A stretch of DNA of 64,000 bases from Steinernema hermaphroditum (Eukaryota > Nematoda > Chromadorea > Rhabditida > Steinernematidae). The notes beneath the pieces were generated by a model. It did no database searches. It was given only the letters and a program-made list of their open reading frames with translations, and was not told where the DNA came from. Made by a program: the position numbers and the translations under genes. Position 1 is the first letter of the stretch, and the number at the start of each line of letters is the position of its first letter. Location of the stretch: assembly GCA_030435675.1 (NCBI GenBank), contig CM059622.1:7316001-7380000 (forward strand), in the 5' to 3' direction. Below, piece by piece: positions 34,779 through 46,337 of this stretch.

Positions 34779-35384
34779 ATGAACTCCACGGCGTCAAAAG
34801 GAAAGCAAGCGACTCGAGGGCAGAAGCTCATCGATGCTGAGAACAGGGAGACCATCCTCTACTACTCGGCGGCTTCTGTTATCACTTCGGGTCTTTTCGC
34901 AATTCTCAGCCTCGTAATCTTTACAGCGGGCACCTACGAATGGGTAAGCACGGCCTAAATATGCTCTATCCATCTGTCACGTTTAGCTCGGGTGGTTCTT
35001 GGCGGTTCTCGCCCAAGCTATCTCCCTCTTCGTAATGCAGTCGATGCGCAAGGACATCCGTAATCAGAAGAATCAGGTCGTCGACGCCGGTATTGATCTG
35101 AACGACTCCGGCACGTTGGGAGAGTAGGTGACTGTCGTTAAGGGGCGTCTTCACATGCTCCGTTCAGGAGTTGCAAGGACGCTATCATCGTGAGTTCGCT
35201 CGTGCAGCTCGTCGCTTGCTTCTGGACCAAGATCTTCTTTTTGTTGGCAGTCATCCCTGCTTACGGCTTTTTCAAGTTATGGACGAAGATTCTGGCGCCG
35301 TGGTTCTTCGCTGAAGCCCCCCAAGAAGAAGTCGACGAGAAGAAGCTCAGGAAGAAGGAGCGCATAAAGTACAAGCGTTTCTAA
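34779..35384 (+). CDS. TMEM208: TMEM208/SND2-type ER membrane protein
   Basis: Exons are 34779-34943, 34987-35123 and 35168-35384. The protein starts MNSTASKGKQATRGQKLI, then AENRETILYYSAASVITSGL, matching the [20 protein letters not shown] start of TMEM208. Hydrophobic spans follow: TSGLFAILSLVIFTAG, LGWFLAVLAQAISLFV and SSLVQLVACFWTKIFFLL. The core GIDLNDSGTLGE and KLWTKILAPWFFAEAP are family hallmarks, and the tail is lysine-rich (KKLRKKERIKYKRF). TMEM208 is the human Snd2 counterpart in the SRP-independent targeting route to the ER. It probably shares a pre-mRNA with NTF2. Confidence 0.9.
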
Positions 35385-35660
35385 AATATTCATTAACTAA
35401 CCATAACTTATAATTTGTTGTGTTCGTACTATGAAGATGTCCAACCTTTCCGTAGTTCATGCGATATGCGTTGGGCGAAACTAGAACCTTTATCTTATTT
35501 GAGTCGGCTTATTCTCTCCTCGAAAAAAGTATGTGTGTAAACGACGGTGACGAATCTGATATATCTGCTCCCCTCACATAAATTCCTCCTCACATAAATA
35601 ACGAACAAATCATACCGGTATCACGTCCTCACCGTACAAGAAGATAATAATAACAACCAT

Positions 35661-37626
35661 TTAGAACAAGACGAGAAATACCAATCTCAGAACGAAGTAC
35701 AAACATAGCAGCAGGAAGGGATAAGACGCCATGAAGCGGATGTTTGGCGACGCATCCCGTCGGCTGATATTCGTGGCGAAGGCGGGGATGCTCCCTCGGG
35801 GATAAGGTGGTTCCATCAGGAGGTATGCCAGAACTCCGAGAAGAGTCCACTGGCCGTACGCGGATGCCAGCGTCTTCGTGGCTGGAAGGGTGTTCAGGAA
35901 CTCGCACAGGCGGTAAACCATACGTGCCGCTGTTTCGTTTTCGTACCATGCGGCCGGTGCCACGATCCGAGGCCTCGATTTGACCACCTCAGAGAAGTTG
36001 AAGCGACGCTTGCCGAGGATCACCTGAAATCACGCTTTAGATCCGGGACAGGGGGCGCCATAAACCTGTCGGCGTCCCAAAGGGGTCAGCGTTTTAAAAC
36101 CCGTAGCTGGATCCAGCTGGAAGTCGGGCTCCTTATTATCTTCTTCTTCTGGTAGCAGTGGAAGCTGACTGTCGTCGAAATCACTCGGCGCCGGAACGCT
36201 GACTTCGTCGGACAGAACCACCTTGTTGTAGTATCCGATAGCTTCTTCTAACTTCCGGCGATCACTGATCGTGTCGTCCCACAAGTATCGTGTCCATCCT
36301 GTGGCCTCTGAACGCGCCCGAAAATAGGCATCGCGGCGCTTCGCGGCATTCATTCCAGAAGCGGCGAGCTTCGTCAGCGCGTTGATGAGGTTGTCAATAT
36401 TGCAGCCCAAAGAATCGAACACTTCCTGCACCAAGGGCTTCTTCAAGAGTTCAATGATGTAGACAAGCGAGGCAGCGACGTGTACGTTGCAGAAGTCCAC
36501 CTTCTCAAAGCGATTGACGAGCGTTTGACACGGAAAGAGAATCGCCGCCCGGCAGTGGCTGATGAAACCTTCGAATTCACTGAGATCAACTCCTTGGACC
36601 GTCCCGTATGTAACGGAGTATCGCCACGGCCTTGTGAAACCAACCCAAACATCTGAAGGGATACCAACATAGGATTTGAGACGGAAGAACACGACTAACC
36701 TAAAACATTCCGATAGGTAGCGTCAATGGGCCACCGTTCGAGCACCGCGTCGCAGAACTCCTGCATATCGTCCACCATTGGAGGGTCGTTGAGGACTCTC
36801 ATTTTGTTCCGCTGGTCATACTCGTTGGTCGTCTTTGCCAGGAGGAATACGTAGAACTGCTTCACGATGAAACGAAGGACGACGAGTTGGAGAGAAGTCG
36901 GCCATCTCCGCATCGAAGTCAGCGAGGTGAGCGCACACTGGTAGAAGTTCACGAAAGCGGCTCCCTGCAGTCCTGAGTCTCCCTCGTAGATCGGAGAAGG
37001 AGGTCCCATCGACTCCTTGTAAAAGTCCAAATCGCCTTCTCCGAACACACCATTGCCGAGATGCTTGGCGGGCTGAGCGTGGTGCAAGTAGGATCCAATA
37101 ACCGGGTGGCTGAAGAGCGTCTTCTCATCGTCAGGGAAGAAGTAGAGAGTGAATTCCGTGATGAGCTCCAGGGCAATGCTTCCTTGAGCACGAGCAAAGT
37201 TGATGTCGTACTGCTTCACATGCTCGAAGAGACCTGTGAAGAACTCGAAAAACGTAGTTCTATCACTGCACACCACCTGAAGCGAAGGACCTTCGGATGG
37301 GAGAAAACTCCGGAGGAGCTCACCTTGAAGGCGTTGCTCTGCGGACCGATGAGATGCAGGATCTGTTCGAAGGCGATTCTTCCGGAGGTGCTTGCGATGG
37401 AGGTAGTCACCAGATCGACTTCTTTGTTCGCGAAGATGATCGAGATGAACTGCTTGGCGAAGGCTGTGGTTTCGGCGAGGTCGTAGACGTCCCTCCTGGC
37501 GATGAGTCCATCGATAACGCGCAGGACGATCTCTCCCGGATCTCCGAATCCGTACACCTGGTCGCCGTTGTTCGAAGTGGGCGAGATGAACGACGCCACC
37601 TGTTCTCTGGCGAAGTTGAGTGTCAT
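35661..37626 (-). CDS. SMPD4-like (neutral sphingomyelinase 3 family) membrane protein
   Basis: Exons cover MTLNFAREQVASFISP (from 37626), SDRTTFFEFFTGLFEHVKQY, FPDDEKTLFSHPVIGSYLHH, LTSMRRWPTSLQLVVLRFIV, PWRYSVTYGTV, DPATGFKTLTPLGRRQV, GKRRFNFSEVVKSRPRI and MVYRLCEFLNTLPATK. Two C-terminal membrane spans follow (WTLLGVLAYLLMEPP; FMASYPFLLLCLYFVLRLVF). The LTPLGRRQ-GKRRF block followed by a late membrane tail resembles SMPD4, an ER/nuclear envelope protein. No other family fits as well, but I place this from memory of motifs only. The ATG follows a CTTTCCAG acceptor by one nt. Catalytic residues of SMPD4 are not well established, so activity is not inferred. Confidence 0.55.
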
Positions 37627-37961
37627 TCTGGAAAGAAGTGAGTTAACAGCGAGAAGAGAAATGTAGATCCGCGCAAGGAGCTAAGAAGGAGTACACACTT
37701 CTCCAAAAAACAACAGAAGAACCGCCAAACGGGCGATTCCGAACACAAAAGAAGTCAAAGTACAGTTTCCGCGGATTTCAAAACTTTTCGATTCGCGGTG
37801 TATTCACCGTTTTATGGACCACCCTAACAGGGCGATCGTCTCGAGAACCTCACCCCGAGAGAACACCGTCGTGCTTCTGGGTGAGTACAGTCAGCATCTC
37901 CGCCAGGACTGCACGACTTCGTGATTGTCGCCACGCGCGCGCGCCTCGAGGCTCTCCAGAG
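37627..37961. promoter_or_regulatory. Divergent promoter region, SMPD4-like and RalBP1
   Basis: 335 nt between divergent starts. The left part is AT-rich and the right part is GC-rich, so the base-composition step near 37.85 kb falls inside this gap. No gene is seen. Confidence 0.4.
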
Positions 37962-40900
37962 ATGTCCAGCAAGGTGTTCGGGAGGCGCTCGAAGGAGAAG
38001 AAGAAGGAGAAGTCGCCGACGGAGCGAGACGACTCTGAGCGCGGGAGCGTCTCCACCGCGGAGCTGAAGCCGCTGCGCTACGTCTTCGGAGTTCCGCTGG
38101 GTACTTCTGAGCTTTTCTGAGCACTTACTAATCCCCGCTGGCTTCAGAAGACGCCCTGAATCACAGCAAGAGCCACGATGGAGTCTCCATCCCGATGGTC
38201 GTTCGCCAGTGCTTCGACTTCGTCGGCGACAGAGGTGACTTCTCCTTTTCTTCGGCTCGTCAGCAACCTGTTCAGGGCTTGATCTCGAGGGTATCTACCG
38301 TATCAGCGCCCCAAAGTCGCGGCTCGACGAGCTGGAGCGTGTGGTGAACGAGGTTGGAGGCCCCGTCCACTTCTCCGACGCCCACGACGCCGCGGGGCTT
38401 CTGAAACGCTTCCTCCGAGGGCTCCCCCACCACATCCTCACCGACCAGCTCCGCCAGGAGTTCGATCGCGTCGCCATGGAGTGCCCCTGTCCCCCCGACG
38501 ACTTTTGCCGCTGCTTCGTCGTCGACGTACTCAAGTCACTCCTTCGGAAGATTCCCCGGGAGAACTACCAGCTCCTCGCGTACGTCTTCATCCACGCCCA
38601 GATTGTTATCAGCCACGTGAGTGTTCCTCGAGACACATCGCCACCATCTCCTTCAGCAAGCGGCCAACAAGATGACCGTCCCAGCCCTCGGGGTCATCCT
38701 GCAGCCCGTGCTCAACATGACGCGCAACGTCGTCCGCATCTTCCTCTACAACGCCACGAATCGCCTCTGCCGCGAGGGTTCCTCGGACTCGGTACGCTCT
38801 ACTCGTTTATCACCAATAATTAGCCAACAACTGCAGATGAACTGCCTCTTCGACGACGTCGACTTCAAGAGGTCGGTTTCCCCCTCCTCTCGTCCGCTTC
38901 GCTCCGTTCGATGTCGCTGAAAAGCGCCTTCTAAGCATGCTCCTCCCCCGCCCTCACCTCATCTTGACGACCGTCGGCGTATTCGCCTTCTCCTCGCGGC
39001 GCTTCTTCTGAAAGCATCGCACATCACGTAAGAAATCGGTGCCCGAGACCCACCTTCAAGTGATGGGCTACGGTAGCGAGGATGGCGGCAGAGATGACGA
39101 GGATGGAGCCGCCGGCGGCTGCACCGAGCCACTTCCTCTCGGCGTCCGTCTTGAAGTCGTCGGCCCAGCGCGCGTTGACGTCGAACTCGGGGATCTCCCG
39201 GTTGTCGTCGAAGTGGAAGGAGGCGTTAGAGGAGGCGGCGCCTACCAGCAGCGCCCCCAGATTGATCGTGCTCGTCTCCAGGGCGTCCTCGGTGTCGTTC
39301 GCGGCGGCCGTCGTCGGCTCCGGTGTCGTTGTGTCCAGCGCCTCGACGTACTCGGCGAGTTCTTCCTCCCTGAGGTCGAAGAGGGCCTTGAAGCGAAGCG
39401 AGTAGGGCCTCGAGCAGACGGTGTTGTTCGCGTTCTCGAGGAGGAAGTCCTTCTTCTGCTCGAACGCACGTCTATACTTCTCTTCGACGGCCTTCACCAC
39501 TGAAAGGCGCCGGAAGTGAGGGGACAGAGGGCCGAACTCACGGGAGTAGATCTTCTTGTCGCAGATCCAGGGGTTGTTCGAGAGGTCGACGACTTCGAGC
39601 TGCTCGAGGTCGTCGAGGAAGGCGCCGTCGATGCTCCGGAGGAGATTGTCGTTGAGCCTCAGCACGCGGAGGTTCTTCGTCTTCGCGAATACCTCTGGCC
39701 CGAAGCCGAGAAGCTCGTTGTGGGAGAGATCGAGGATCTCTGCTGCCTCGAGGGGCGCCAGGAGTCCGCGCCCGATCTCCTTGACCCGGCAACTGCTGAC
39801 GTTAAGTGTGCGCAGCTCCCTCAGTCCCTCAAAGGCGCCTTCTTCGATCGTGGCCAATTTCGGGTTGTTCGACAGCTTCAGGCTATGGAGAGTGGCTCCG
39901 AGAGGGGAAAAGGCCCTCACCGAGATGTTCACGAGCTCGTTCCAGCCGAGATCCATCGCTTGCAGGCCTAAACTGCTTGCGAAGCGATGGCGAGGGGAGC
40001 CCTACTTTTGAGTCCGTTCCACATGGATGCGTTAATCGACTTCAAGTAGTTTCCCTCGAGCGAGAGGCGCACGAGATTCTTCGCATCGCGGAAGCTCTCG
40101 TTGGCCACCGTTTCTAGGAGGTTCAGGCGGAGATCGAGCTGTTTGAGGTTCCTGACGCCGAGGAAGCTCTCGTTCCCCAGAGACTTCAGGCTGCACCCCT
40201 TCAGTATGAGGGTCTCCAGCCGGGTGTTGTTCTCGAACTGGCCGTTGCTGAGGGTCGCCACTCCATCCATCTTCGACATGTCGAGCACCTTCAAAGAAGC
40301 TTCCGATCCGAAGTCGCCCTCTCCCACTGACCTGCAGAGCGCCCAGCTTCTGAATCTCCTCGATGACCGTTTCGTTGGCAAAGTTGTGCTCTCCGATAAG
40401 AAGCGTCTGAAGGGCGCCGAGCCCTTCAAAGGCGCTGTCCTCTGCTGAGTTTATGAAGTTCCCCTCGAGATTCAAGTAGATCAGCTAAAAGGGAACGCTT
40501 ATCGTTAGGGCCGGGCTTCCTTACGTTTTTCTTGTTTTCCAGGGGCCTCGCCTCGATCGTTGTGATGAGATTATCGGGGAACGAGAGCTTCCTGATCGCG
40601 CGTAGGGGGCGCACCGCCGCGGGGACCTCCTTGAGGCCGCAATCGTAGACGCTGAGGGTGACCAGGACGTCGGCGAGGTGCCCGAAGGCGCCGTCTTCGA
40701 TCTGAAGACCGTGAGCCCCGCATTGACCGATGATCATCTCTTGGACCCGGTTCCCCATCCGCAGGGCGATCTCCTTCGAGAGGAGCGAGTCCTTCCATCG
40801 GAGGTGGTTGATGCTGATCTGCAGAATCAGATGCCGGAGGGGTTTTCGGGCTTCGGCCTACCTGGGTGAGGGCGAAGTCAGAGGCGTACAGAGCGTCGAG

Positions 40901-41991
40901 TGCGCGGAGCAGTTGCTCGCTGTCGGAGCCGTAGGTGCAGAAGAGCGCCGCCGATGCGCTCTCAGCGTCGGTGCGGCAGAAGCAGAAGTCGGTGACGGCC
41001 GATGCGTTCTGCTGGAAGGCCTCGATGTCGGCGCAGCCAGGAATCGAAGGGCCCGCGGCCAGGAGGGGCGACGCCAGGAGGAGCGCCGCCGCGAGCAGAG
41101 TTACAAGTCGATCCATTAGGCGCATTGCGGGCGAAGGCGATCGCCGTGTCTTCTCCTTTGTTCGCCGCGGATTTGGGGCATTCTCCAGGCGATCTCCATT
41201 CTCCACGCGGTCTTTCGCTTTCGGTCTGCGCGGATGACTCAGCGAAGACGCTCCTTCGCCGCCGCTTCCACCGTATCCCTTTCAGATATGTGCCTCCACG
41301 GGAGCCCCACGATATCTGTGCGAACCCACCTGAATCCTCCGAGGAGCTGAACGCCGAGATCGCCAAGCAGATCAGCGTCCTCAACGAGTTACACGACAAG
41401 GTGGGCCAACGGACGGAGTGTGGTAGCGTATCGGCGATTCAGATAACCGAGTTGAATCGACTGAAGTTGGACGGACGTCTCGAGGAGCAGAAGATCTGGG
41501 ACATTCAGACGGCGATCACCACCATGAAACGCAAGGTGAGCTCTACTGGGATACAGTACCCCTCTCATCTTCTTCCCCTTCAGCTCCGCGAGATTTCGGC
41601 GAAACGGAGCGAAGAGAGTGGCAGCGTGGAGGTAGACGACCGCGGCTCTGCCACACACAGCGGCTCAAAGGAGCGCGAAGCGGGCCCGAGCATCGTCATG
41701 TTCGAGGAGAAGCAGCTGATGGCCACCCACAGCGCCCTGCTGGAGGACATCGCCGCGGAGAAGCAGAGGGTGCTGAAGCTGCTGGCGACGCTGACGAGGA
41801 CGGAAGCGCCGCTGCAGAAGGCACCCCCGGAGGACAACGACTTCTGGCGTGCGGAGTACGAGCAGGAGGCGAAGCGGCGGGACGCGCTTGTCGCCGAGAT
41901 CGCCGCCACACGCAGAGAGTGCGCCGGCCTCCGGGCCCAGCTCGAGTTCGCCTCCCTTCGGCCCTCGGCCCTCATTGTCACCAAGTTCTGA
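37962..41991 (+). CDS. RALBP1: RalBP1 (RLIP76), Ral effector with RhoGAP domain
   Basis: The N-terminal exons encode a charged leader (RSKEKKKEKSPTERDD), then VFGVPLEDALNHSKSHDG and a RhoGAP domain with arginine finger in LEGIYRISAPKSRLDELE. This is followed by AGLLKRFLRGLPHHIL and NKMTVPALGVILQPVL. After a 2.4-kb intron (38872-41285) come the Ral-binding coiled coil (LEEQKIWDIQTAITTMKRK) and two further coiled-coil segments ending VTKF, stop 41989-41991. Exon 38835-38871 ends AAG AG and the downstream exon supplies A, restoring the arginine codon in phase 2. The KIW..Q..ITT.KRKLRE block matches human RalBP1. RalBP1 links Ral GTPase to Rho GTPases and endocytosis. The large intron holds a complete antisense gene. 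Confidence 0.88.
39024..41125 (-). CDS. Leucine-rich repeat single-pass membrane receptor, nested in RalBP1
   Basis: Begins with a signal peptide (MDRLVTLLAAALLLASPLLA) and a cysteine-containing cap (CADIEAFQQ, CFCRTDAES). About a dozen LRRs follow, e.g. LKQLDLRLNLLETVANESF, LRELRTLNVSSCRVKEIG and LRVLRLNDNLLRSIDGAF. A C-terminal cap has LEVVDLSNNPWICDKK. A Thr/Pro-rich stalk (TTTPEPTTAAANDTED) leads to one membrane span (WLGAAAGGSILVISAAILAT) and a very short tail (HHLKVGLGHRFLT). This plan resembles extracellular-LRR proteins of nematode epithelia such as LET-4 and EGG-6, which help organise apical matrix, but orthology is not proven. Introns are about 40 nt. The whole gene lies antisense inside the large RalBP1 intron. 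Confidence 0.85.
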
Positions 41992-42034
41992 TCGCTGTAC
42001 AGTCACTGTACTTCCCTAATACTCGTCCAGGCGT

Positions 42035-42040
42035 AATAAA
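42035..42040 (+). terminator. Poly(A) signal of RalBP1
   Basis: AATAAA 44 nt after the RalBP1 stop. A CTTGCACAG acceptor follows at about 42,048-42,056, before the next ATG at 42140. Confidence 0.65.
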
Positions 42041-42139
42041 ACCCTTTGCTTGCACAGCCTCTCGCGGCGTCTTCTAATCCGGGCCGCGAGTACCCTTATC
42101 AGTTCATTTTGTTCGTTTTCTCGCGAGCGGTGGCGTGCG

Positions 42140-45100
42140 ATGCGGGAGGACTTCTACAGACAGGCCGTCAACGCGCTTCTCCTCTCCGAAGCCGGTGGAC
42201 GCACCTACCAGCTCGTAGAGCACCTCAAACAAGTCTCTCCGGCCCCGTTTGCTCTGCTCTGACTCCTCTTTAGGTCACCGATTGCCCCGAGCGCACCCAC
42301 AATGAGATTCTCAACGACGTAGAGCACTCCGTAGGCTATTCCCCGCGAGACCACCCTCGAAGACACCTTCTAGATACGATTCTCCGTAGAGCTGACGATC
42401 CGGAGTCGCCGGACGGAGACCTTCGTCGTGGTCGTGGAGAAGTCGGCGAACGCGAAGGTCGCCCGGGAGCATCGAGTCGCCTCGGAGAGGCCGAAGATGA
42501 TGTATGTGTCTCAGTCTCTCCCGACTGGTGTACGGTAGTTGTAGAGACATAGGAGAGACGAGTTCCGTGTTTCTGAAGGTCTTTGCGGTGGAGGAGGAGG
42601 GCGAGGCGGCGTCGACAACTCCGCAGACGCCGCCGGCGGCATCGAAGAAGGCGATCCGTAAGACGGATTCCTTTTTAAGGCGCTGGGTGCGCTTCCACTC
42701 TTGCAAGGGCGAAGGCTTCCCCATCGCCCTGAAGGACTTCCAGCTCTACAAGGAACACCGCGTAGCCCTCCCCAACGACACCATCTGCACCTTCTCGATT
42801 ACGGTAGGTCACCACAGAGGTGCTCCGATTCTTGGCTTCAGAAGAAAACTAAATTCACCGCCGATGGATTCCCGATGGAGGCGCTCGTCGAGTTGACGCG
42901 CCACGTGATGCTCTTCAACTATGAGTTGCTCGCGGAGGTGAGCGAGACAGCGATGGGGGTACGGTAGGGAGCCTTTCAGAGCGACATCGCCCTGGACCAC
43001 AAGTACGCCGGAGAACTCTGCGATTCTTCGGACGCCCTTCTGCGCCAAATGTGCCACTTGTACAACATCCCCGTCCTCTCCAGAAGGCTCGTGTAAGTGC
43101 GCCGATGTCCTAATTCCATGCCCGGCGCACTTCCCTAAAAGTTCCCCCGGGACTCCTAATGGCCCCCCTTTCAGGACCCTTTCGGTGATTCTCGAATGGA
43201 AGACGGATGAGAAGTCGATTGACGACGGCGCCGTTGACAACCTCCTGCGCCAAATTCGGAGCTGCTCACACTCGATGGCCGCCGAGTCCCGGGAATTCGT
43301 GAGTCCTGTCCCTTCTGACTGTTCAAAGGTGTCCAATCGGGCGATTTGGCACTAGTACTACTACTTGAGTGTATTATTCCTGGCCCCTGGGCATTCTAGG
43401 CGGCTTAGAAAGGGTATGGTATCTTTCCTTGGCGACATGACACTCGTTTCTCTCCGATCCAATATTTACTTGAAAGACATCTGGTATTCGGGCCATGAGC
43501 TTTCACACCGATTCTCTGGAAAGCACGCATAAACACTACGAAGCAAAAAAAGCTGTCAGTTTAAGCTGTTTCATGTTTGGTCACCTGGAAATCATCGGGA
43601 GAAAACAGGGTGTCTTCGGTGAGAAAGGAAAGCCTTTAGATTGCCTAGAGTGCCCATGGGCCGCCCATATTGTGTAGGGATAGTAAGTAGTAGTGGTAGT
43701 ACTCACGAAGTTTCATCTCTGGCAGTACTAATGTGCTAACTTTCAGCCTCAATTGCACCCTTGAAGAGTCCTTTGTGAGTTCTTTCAGAGCGAGGTACTG
43801 AGCAAGAAAGCGGAAGACTTCTCGGAGAAGCTGCTCCTGAAGTCGAAGACTGGCGTCTTCTTCCCTCCGGACAACTCGAACTTCCTCTACAAGTTCACCT
43901 GCTCAATACAGTAGGACACCTCCGCCAGACCGCGATTACGGTAGTTTAGGCAGCTGCTCAACATCTGTAGTCTCGAGATCTGGCAGCACCACGCGGACCT
44001 TTGCCCGATCCTCGACGCCAAGGTGTACCTCGAGAAGCTCATCCAGGTGGGTGGACCTTCTGCGAGACCTACAGTATTCCGCAGAGAGACGCAGACTCGT
44101 GGATGGAGACGCAGAAAGCTGGCTTCGAGGGGAGCCTGAAGGAGGTGTGCGCGACGGTGGATGGTCTCCAGACGCTGCTCCGCCAGTTCGGGCACAAGTA
44201 CGCCCTCTTCTTTAACCAGTTCAACATCACCTACGCCCACGTGGTCCTTGAGGCGCTCGATTCAAAGGTTGGGTCCCGACGCGATCTGTGCACTCCTAGA
44301 AGTTCAGCTGAGCGATCTGATCTGTCGCGGGCTGAAGGCGGCGACGGCGGAGCTGGAGTCCCGGAATCGGGAGGAGCTGGCGACGTTCACGAAGAAGTCG
44401 ATGCGCCTCTTCGACGGAGTGCGCATGCTTCTCCTCTACGCCAACAACCCGCCGTGAGTGGTCCCACACGGAAAAGCACACGGATCTCCTAGGTCCCTGA
44501 ATCTGAACAGCTTCGAGGAGTGGTTCGAGGCGGCGTGCGTCTTCTGGACGTACGCGTGGCGCGGCATGGTCAAGACGTGCATCTCGAGGGCCGTGCCACT
44601 CGACGGCGACGAGTGGCACGCGCCAGAGGGGAACGTTTCCGAGTCAGCGGTGATGTTCCTGGGCCTCTGCAAGGCCCACTGCGACGACCTGGTCCGACTG
44701 CGCCCGACGCGGCCCCGCATACTCCTTACTTGTGTCCTCAAGACCACCAGCGTAGCCTCCCCCCGCGTTCCGGCACCCTCTGAGCACCTCGCTTCAGATC
44801 CTTTCCGACAGCATGGTCTCCTACGCGCTCCGTCTCAGGGAGTCGCTGCGGGACTCCTCGACCATCTGCCGCGTCCTGCGCCTGGCCAACAGCGTGGAGC
44901 ACGTGCAGCTGCAGCTCACCTCCAACTACCACAGGTTCCTCCGCCTCGACCGCCTCCGCAACCACCTCGGCGACCACGAGTACACCTCCGCGCTGGCCTG
45001 TATGTCCCACATGTTCGCCGCCGCCCAGAAGACCTGCGTGGCCGTGGTGGACGCCCTCGTGGAGCGCGCCTGCTTCCTCAAGCGCGAATCCGTCCGCGAG

Positions 45101-46337
45101 CACACCGAGGCCATCACCATGTATCCCGCCGACACCAGCAAACGCACCATCGTGGGTGGTCCCAAGCCGGAAGCCTCTGAAGAGCTCTTTAGAAGTCGTA
45201 CATGCGCCAAATTCTGGCGAACGAGCGCGCCGAGGGTCTTCTGGGGTACTTGGAGCGGAGCATCTCACTCGTAGAGACCTCTTGCCTCCCCTCCCTCTTC
45301 GTCCGCGCTCACGAGGCCCTCTGGAAGGTCGTTGAAGGCGTCATCCTCGAGACGCTCCTCTTCGGACAGGCGCCCGAGTACTACGTCGAAGTTGAGGTGG
45401 GTCAACCGTACCCCTCGCCCTCGACGCGCCCGTTCAGAAGGACTGCGAACGCATCTGCCGCCTGCTGGACGTTCCCTTCCGGAAGAACGGCGTCCTCGGG
45501 CAGCGCATCCACCTCAACAAGATGTCGACGCAGGACATAGCGCTACAGTACTATTCGGTGCTGGCCGAGCTCTGCACCAGTTGGCCCAACCGACGCCAGG
45601 CCTCCGACGAGAAGCCTCTCGTGCCGAAGGTGATGATGCGCCTCGGCTACCTCCGCGCCAGCAACCAACAGATCATCCTCCACGCCCACAGTAGGACCAC
45701 CCACATCAGCCTCCCTAGTGTCCCTTGCAGTCCTGAACGGTTTCGACGTGCCCATCCTGGACAGGATCACGCAGTCGTCGGACCCCTACGTGCGCCTCGA
45801 GTTCTATCCGCGCTGCTTCTTCCCGTTGGCGTCGTTCCCGGCGCAGACAACCCAGATGAAGAAGCAGACCCTCCGTCCCTGCTGGAACGAGACCTTCCAA
45901 TTGTGAGTGCCCCGGCATCGGATTACGGTAGCCCTTACAGTTTGATCCCGGAGGAGCTCTTCTTCACCAACGGCGCTTGCCTGTGTCTGAGCGTCCTCGA
46001 CCACGACGTCCTCTCTTACAACGACCTCGCCGGCCAAGCGCTAATCCCCCTTGCCAGCATCAAACGCGTCAAGTCCCTCTCCTCCAAGCACCTACCGTAC
46101 CCCACCACCATGGCCTTCCCCCTGCCCACGCCCCGACAGTACACTGAGTACTTCAAGATCCTGAAGGAGCGCAGCGCGAAGAACCCCCTCGCCCAGGAGA
46201 TCTTCAACTACGAGAAGTACGTCCGCGACTACCGCCTCCTTCCACCCGAAGCTCTCGACGAGAAGGAGACGAACGCCGGGGCGAAGCGCCTCTTCTCCTC
46301 CAAACTGAAAGATTTCTGGAAAGACGTCATAAACTGA
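42140..46337 (+). CDS. BAIAP3/UNC13D (UNC13-4)-like MUN- and C2-domain exocytosis protein
   Basis: Spliced gene beginning MREDFYRQAVNALLLSEAGG. An N-terminal region follows with RRWVRFHSCKGEGFPIALKD and FQLYKEHRVALPND, then a long helical MUN-type domain (YNIPVLSRRLV; VNNLLRQIRSCSHSM; SFLNLNSFEEWFEAACVFWT). The C-terminal C2 domain (VLNGFDVPILDRITQSSDPY; LRPCWNETFQL; LSVLDHDVLSYNDLAGQAL) keeps Asp residues at the positions that bind Ca2+ in loops 1 and 3. It ends FWKDVIN at 46335-46337. This architecture fits the BAIAP3/Munc13-4 branch that primes dense-core or lysosome-related vesicles. Neuronal UNC-13 is less likely because there is no C1 domain. The N-terminal C2 is not clear. About 20 introns are near 40 nt; one is enlarged by a small repeat at 43.35-43.70 kb. 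Confidence 0.78.
43354..43703. repeat. MITE-like inverted-repeat element in an intron
   Basis: Left end GTACTACTACTT...GGCATTCTAGGCGGCTTAGA recurs inverted at the right end (CCTTTAGATTGCCTAGAGTG...AGTAGTGGTAGTAC). Arms are about 60-75 nt with a non-coding centre. It explains why this intron is about 470 nt while its neighbours are about 40 nt. No transposase is inside. Target-site duplication is not resolved. Confidence 0.65.

Noticed and set aside
35661..37626. Ubiquitin conjugation factor E4 (UFD2) as identity for the 35.7-37.6 kb gene
   Set aside because: There is no U-box, and the C-terminus has two membrane spans. The LTPLGRRQ-GKRRF block and membrane tail fit SMPD4 better.
42140..46337. 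Neuronal UNC-13 or CAPS/UNC-31
   Set aside because: No C1 domain and no PH domain are seen. The short form with a C-terminal C2 fits the BAIAP3/UNC13-4 branch.
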